A stretch of DNA of 64,000 bases from Monoplex corrugatus (lineage: Eukaryota; Mollusca; Gastropoda; Littorinimorpha; Ranellidae), in assembly GCA_030674185.1 (NCBI GenBank), contig JAPXFY010000013.1, forward strand, positions 57,351,131-57,415,130. The letters are read 5' to 3'. Positions 60,955 to 64,000 of the stretch are shown here, one piece after another (the stretch's first letter is position 1; each line of letters opens with the position of its first letter). The position numbers and the translations under genes were made by a program. A model generated the notes under the pieces. The model saw only the letters and a program-made list of their open reading frames with translations, had not been told where the DNA came from and searched no databases.

Positions 60955-62686
60955 CTGCATAACAATGACGATCATAATAAAAAAAAACCGGTAGTGATAA
61001 CAGTAATAGTAATGATTATAGTACTGATGATAATTGTATCATCATCATCATCATCATTATCATCATCATAATCATCATCATCGTCATCACCATCATCATC
61101 TGCCCTGCCGCGTGGCGTTGGCGATCATGGCCCTCCGTATGAATCTATCCCTTGTCGCTGCAAGTACTTCTCCCACCTTCTCTGTCTTCATCCACTGTGC
61201 AAGTCTGTCAAATATTTCCTCCCTGGGTCACCTGGTGCTCTTTTTCTATCCAGCTTTCCTGTTGTGATTACGTGCCTTAATTTCTCTTGCCTCGTGAAAT
61301 GTTACCTATAATGTTGCTAGTCTTGTCTTTAATTAATAAGCAGGAAACAAGCATCTATGCGCTTTGCACTTTGCATGCTCGAATGCAAAAATAATTGATG
61401 AAATAAATCGTCTGTTTAACATCGGATTGCTGATCACCTAAACACAATATTCATCAATGTAAGCATGGTAGAGATGACTTTACTTTTTCCCTCTTTCTTT
61501 TAGAACCAGTTAATTTCCACTATAGCCTATGATGCAGGGTAGATGTAGAACACCTTTTACGTGCTGATGAAGGGTGGAAGGGTATCTTTGCTCTTATTGT
61601 TTTAGGCTTTATTATTATACTTTAACTGAACAAAGGTGATGCATGAATTATTCGCTCTGTCTCTGTGTGTGGATAAAAAGAAAGCTAGCGAGTAGGAAAA
61701 AAAGCAAGCAAGCAAGCAAGTCAGTCAGCCGCCAGCCAGCAGCCAGTCAGTCAGCCACCCAGCCAGTCAGTCAGCCAGCCAGTCAGCCATCCAGTCAGTC
61801 ATCCAGCCAGTTAGTCAGTTAGCCAGCAGTCAGCCAGCCACCAGTCAGTCAGTTATCCAACCAGCCAGCCAGCCAGTCAGTCAGCAAGCCAGTCAGTCAG
61901 CAAGCAAACAAGCAAGTCCAGCCAGCCAGCCAGCCAGTCAATCAGTTAGTCAGTCAATTAGTCAGCAAGCAAGCAAGTAAGCAAGCAAGTCAGTCAGTCA
62001 TTCAGCCAGTCAGTCAATAATGTAAGTAAATTAAGTAAGTACGAAAATCAGTCAGCCAGCCAGCTAGTCAGTCAATAAGTGTGCACTAAGTAAGTAAGTA
62101 AGTTACCTATCGATGAAGGACAATGCATCATCCCTGGCACCACCAGACTGGTGGCGGGAGATGAAGTGGCGGTAGGCGTTGTCCACACACTCATGGGGGT
62201 GGTGGCCGCTGCCCCCATCCTGGTTGTCGTGGGCGTGGTGGGGGAGGAGGGTGGGCATAGGGATGTCGTCCTTCCATAAGTAGCGCGTGCACACGATCCT
62301 GTGGCATTGAACCACCAAAACATGAGTCTCGTTGGACCTGAGGGTGGTGCATTGTTGTTGTTAGTTAACCCTTTGACTCCCGCACCCTATGCAGTTGGTT
62401 AATTCTTTGACTCCCTCACCCTATCCACCACCTTCCTGCAGGAAGCTGGTGGACAGGGTGAAGAAGTCAAAGGGCTAAGGTTTAGCTTTGAGAGCATGGT
62501 TGACAATGCAGGACGCTTGTAGAGAGGATACGGGAGTCAAAGGGTTAACGATGATATTGTCCCTGTAGCTATTGCTATTGTTGTTGTTGTTGTTGTTGCT
62601 GCTTGCGCACATGTAAGCGTGCCTGCCACTTGAGTTAAAGAACGCGTGAAAACAAATCACACATATCGACTTGTGTGACAGGGAAG

Positions 62687-62740
<54 letters not shown>

Positions 62741-63746
62741 AAAGAGAGAGTAGAGAGAGAGAGAGAGATTTGAGAGAGACTAAGAGAGAGAGAGACTAGA
62801 GAGAGTAGAGAGATTAGAGAGAGACTAGAGAGAGAGAGAGAGAGTAAGAGAAGAGAGAGATTAGAGAGGAGAGAGAGAGAGAGAGAGAGAACAGAGAGAG
62901 AGACTAGAGAGAGAGGAGAGAGAGGACTGAGAGAGAGAGAGAGAAGAGTAGACTAGAGAAGAGGAGGAGGAGGAGGAGGGGGGGGGAGAAAAGAAAATAC
63001 GCATATCAATGCATTCGCGCACATAATCAAAGGAAATGCCCTGGCGTCGACCATTCCGTCCAATTTATCACACAGGGGATTAAAAAAAAACCAAAAAAAA
63101 CCCCACCTGAATACAAATTTAAACATAACAAGGACACTAAAACATATAAAACGGGCCTAAATCATACAAAATTGCTTTCGCATATCTGATTTCCCTAGAC
63201 CCCAAAATGCTCTTAAATACTTGTACCCAATTATCAATCCTAACAGATAGTACGTAAGACTTTATCCAACATATACAACAGGTGAATGGACTAGCAAGGC
63301 AGAAAATGATAAGGAGGGAATGACAGAAAGCAAAGGAATAAGGCAGAAACAAAGAGTGTGACAGAAAAGAGGAAAATTTCCAGCACAGAATTTCCAGAAG
63401 GTGGGGATATGATTTATGCTGAAAGAGGTCCCGGCATCCCCACGGGAGATAATGCACAGGTAACTCACTGAGCAATCTAGCAATCCACAGAATTATACAC
63501 GCTAGCGATGTTGATGAATCAAATCGCACACAGATATTTTTAAGTACATTGGCACATACAATGAAATAACGCAGAGAAAAGAGAAAGAGCCCCGTTACCG
63601 GCTAAGCACGCTGTGACAGAGCCAAAGCATCCAGTTTGGCACATCCGGGCACTGTTTCTCGTCGCCACGTTTTTTGATGTTCATGACGATGGTGGCCATG
63701 ATGAGCGAGATGCAGTTGAATGTCATCACCACGAACAGGAACACAC
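60642..63746 (-). CDS. Cys-loop receptor subunit (nicotinic acetylcholine receptor type), last three exons
   Basis: Three minus-strand exons (63599-63746, 62107-62298, 60642-60954) join in phase into about 215 residues ending in TAG. They encode TM3 (FLFVVMTFNCISLIMATIV), the MA helix lead PDVPNWMLWL, a cytoplasmic loop of about 130 residues, the TM4 lead-in WFFVAEVVDKFAFLIYLL and a short tail after TM4. Order and spacing are typical of ligand-gated cation channel subunits in the plasma membrane. The ligand-binding domain and TM1-TM2 lie right of the window, so subunit type and ion selectivity cannot be read. Confidence 0.9.
61035..61300 (-). mobile_element. LINE 3' tail with (ATG)n end, copy 4
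   Basis: (CATCAT)n then TGCCCTGCCGCGTGGCGTTG and CCTCCGTATGAATCTATCCC match the other LINE tails. It lies in the receptor-gene intron. Confidence 0.75.
61690..62095 (+). repeat. Degenerate (CAGT/CAGC)n tetranucleotide array
   Basis: About 400 bp of CAGTCAGCCAGCCAGT-type sequence ending 10 bp from the receptor loop-exon donor. Confidence 0.93.
62107..62298 (-). CDS. nAChR-type subunit, cytoplasmic-loop exon
   Basis: 192 nt between GCCACAG and ATAG|GTAACT. It begins RIVCTRYLW, continuing the MA helix, and holds a His/Asp/Gly-rich stretch (HHAHDNQDGGSGHHPHE). Phases fit both neighbours. The loop is variable in the family, so support is by splicing and frame. Confidence 0.85.
62365..62548. mobile_element. 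Family C MITE, copy 7 (opposite internal orientation)
   Basis: TTAACCCTTTGACTCCCGCA to GGGAGTCAAAGGGTTAA. The asymmetric CATGGTTGACAATGCAGGA segment is on the right here, opposite to most other copies. Confidence 0.85.
62690..62988 (+). repeat. (GA)n low-complexity block
   Basis: About 300 bp of GAGA with TAGA and GGA interruptions, directly adjoining a 5'-truncated family B copy. Confidence 0.95.
62995..63450 (+). mobile_element. Family B repeat, 5'-truncated (copy 11)
   Basis: It matches from CGCATATCAATGCATTCGCG to GGCATCCCCACGGGA. Confidence 0.85.
63599..63746 (-). CDS. nAChR-type subunit, TM3 exon
   Basis: 148 nt between TTTCAG and CCG|GTAACG. It encodes GVFLFVVMTFNCISLIMATI, then VMNIKKRG and PDVPNWMLWLCHSVLS, the TM3 and start of the intracellular helix seen in nicotinic subunits. 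Confidence 0.9.
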
Positions 63747-64000
63747 CTGAAAGAAAAAAGAAAAGGAAAGTCCACTCGTCATCACCGTTACTGTCATGGT
63801 ACCGCTGTTGTTGTCATATATATGTATTGAAACTCCTTTGAACAAACTCCACATTAAACTTTATAGCTACATTAAAAAATCGATTTATATGTGATGCGCA
63901 AAGAGTCCAAATGAGCTTGAAGAACAGTGCTATACATGAATGATTTATGATGATGATGAGGAGGAAGATGATGATGATGATGACAGCAAACAACACAACA

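Overview
The window is animal nuclear DNA, most likely from a marine gastropod or another mollusc. The evidence is split genes with GT-AG introns, very many CA/GA microsatellites, several tRNA-headed SINE families, a DIRS element, a small Ty3/gypsy element and piggyBac-like elements. The species assignment is inference. Nothing bacterial, plasmid-like or phage-like was seen.

Two genes lie on the minus strand. (1) SMG5, a nonsense-mediated mRNA decay (NMD) factor, fills the left 50 kb. Twenty-two coding exons with matching phases run from an ATG at 50627 down to 528 (about 974 codons). They cover the 14-3-3-like/TPR helical domain, the acidic Arg/Ser linker, the C-terminal helices and the start of the PIN domain; the last exons lie left of base 1. 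(2) The last three coding exons of a Cys-loop (nicotinic acetylcholine type) receptor subunit lie at 60642-63746. They encode TM3, the cytoplasmic loop, TM4 and the stop; its 5' exons lie to the right. The 10 kb between the genes holds microsatellites, LINE and SINE debris and a 33-bp minisatellite full of minus-strand AATAAA hexamers.

The SMG5 introns are packed with mobile DNA: a DIRS retroelement (about 1-4.8 kb), apparently inside a piggyBac-like element; a mariner fragment (5.7 kb); a 1-kb tandem duplication (7.5-9.4 kb); a RAG1-N-terminus-like zinc finger fragment (15.6 kb); a complete but deleted Ty3/gypsy insertion with target duplication (17153-19153); a piggyBac-like element with TTAA ends (25640-27113); a nested-palindrome TTAA MITE in about ten copies; a ~520-bp repeat ('family B') in eleven copies, all on the plus strand; and several LINE 3' tails, almost all on the minus strand.

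The most unusual signal is that tandem repeats in SMG5 carry copies of splice donors. A 60-bp minisatellite starts exactly at the donor of exon 9 and repeats it about 13 times in frame. A 101-bp repeat copies the end of exon 7 with its donor. A ~47-bp minisatellite in intron 19 carries repeated consensus donors. At the PIN exon, two acceptors 11 nt apart lie in different frames: the one that preserves the conserved upstream peptide leads to a stop, and the other keeps the PIN domain open. In an NMD factor this is worth testing.
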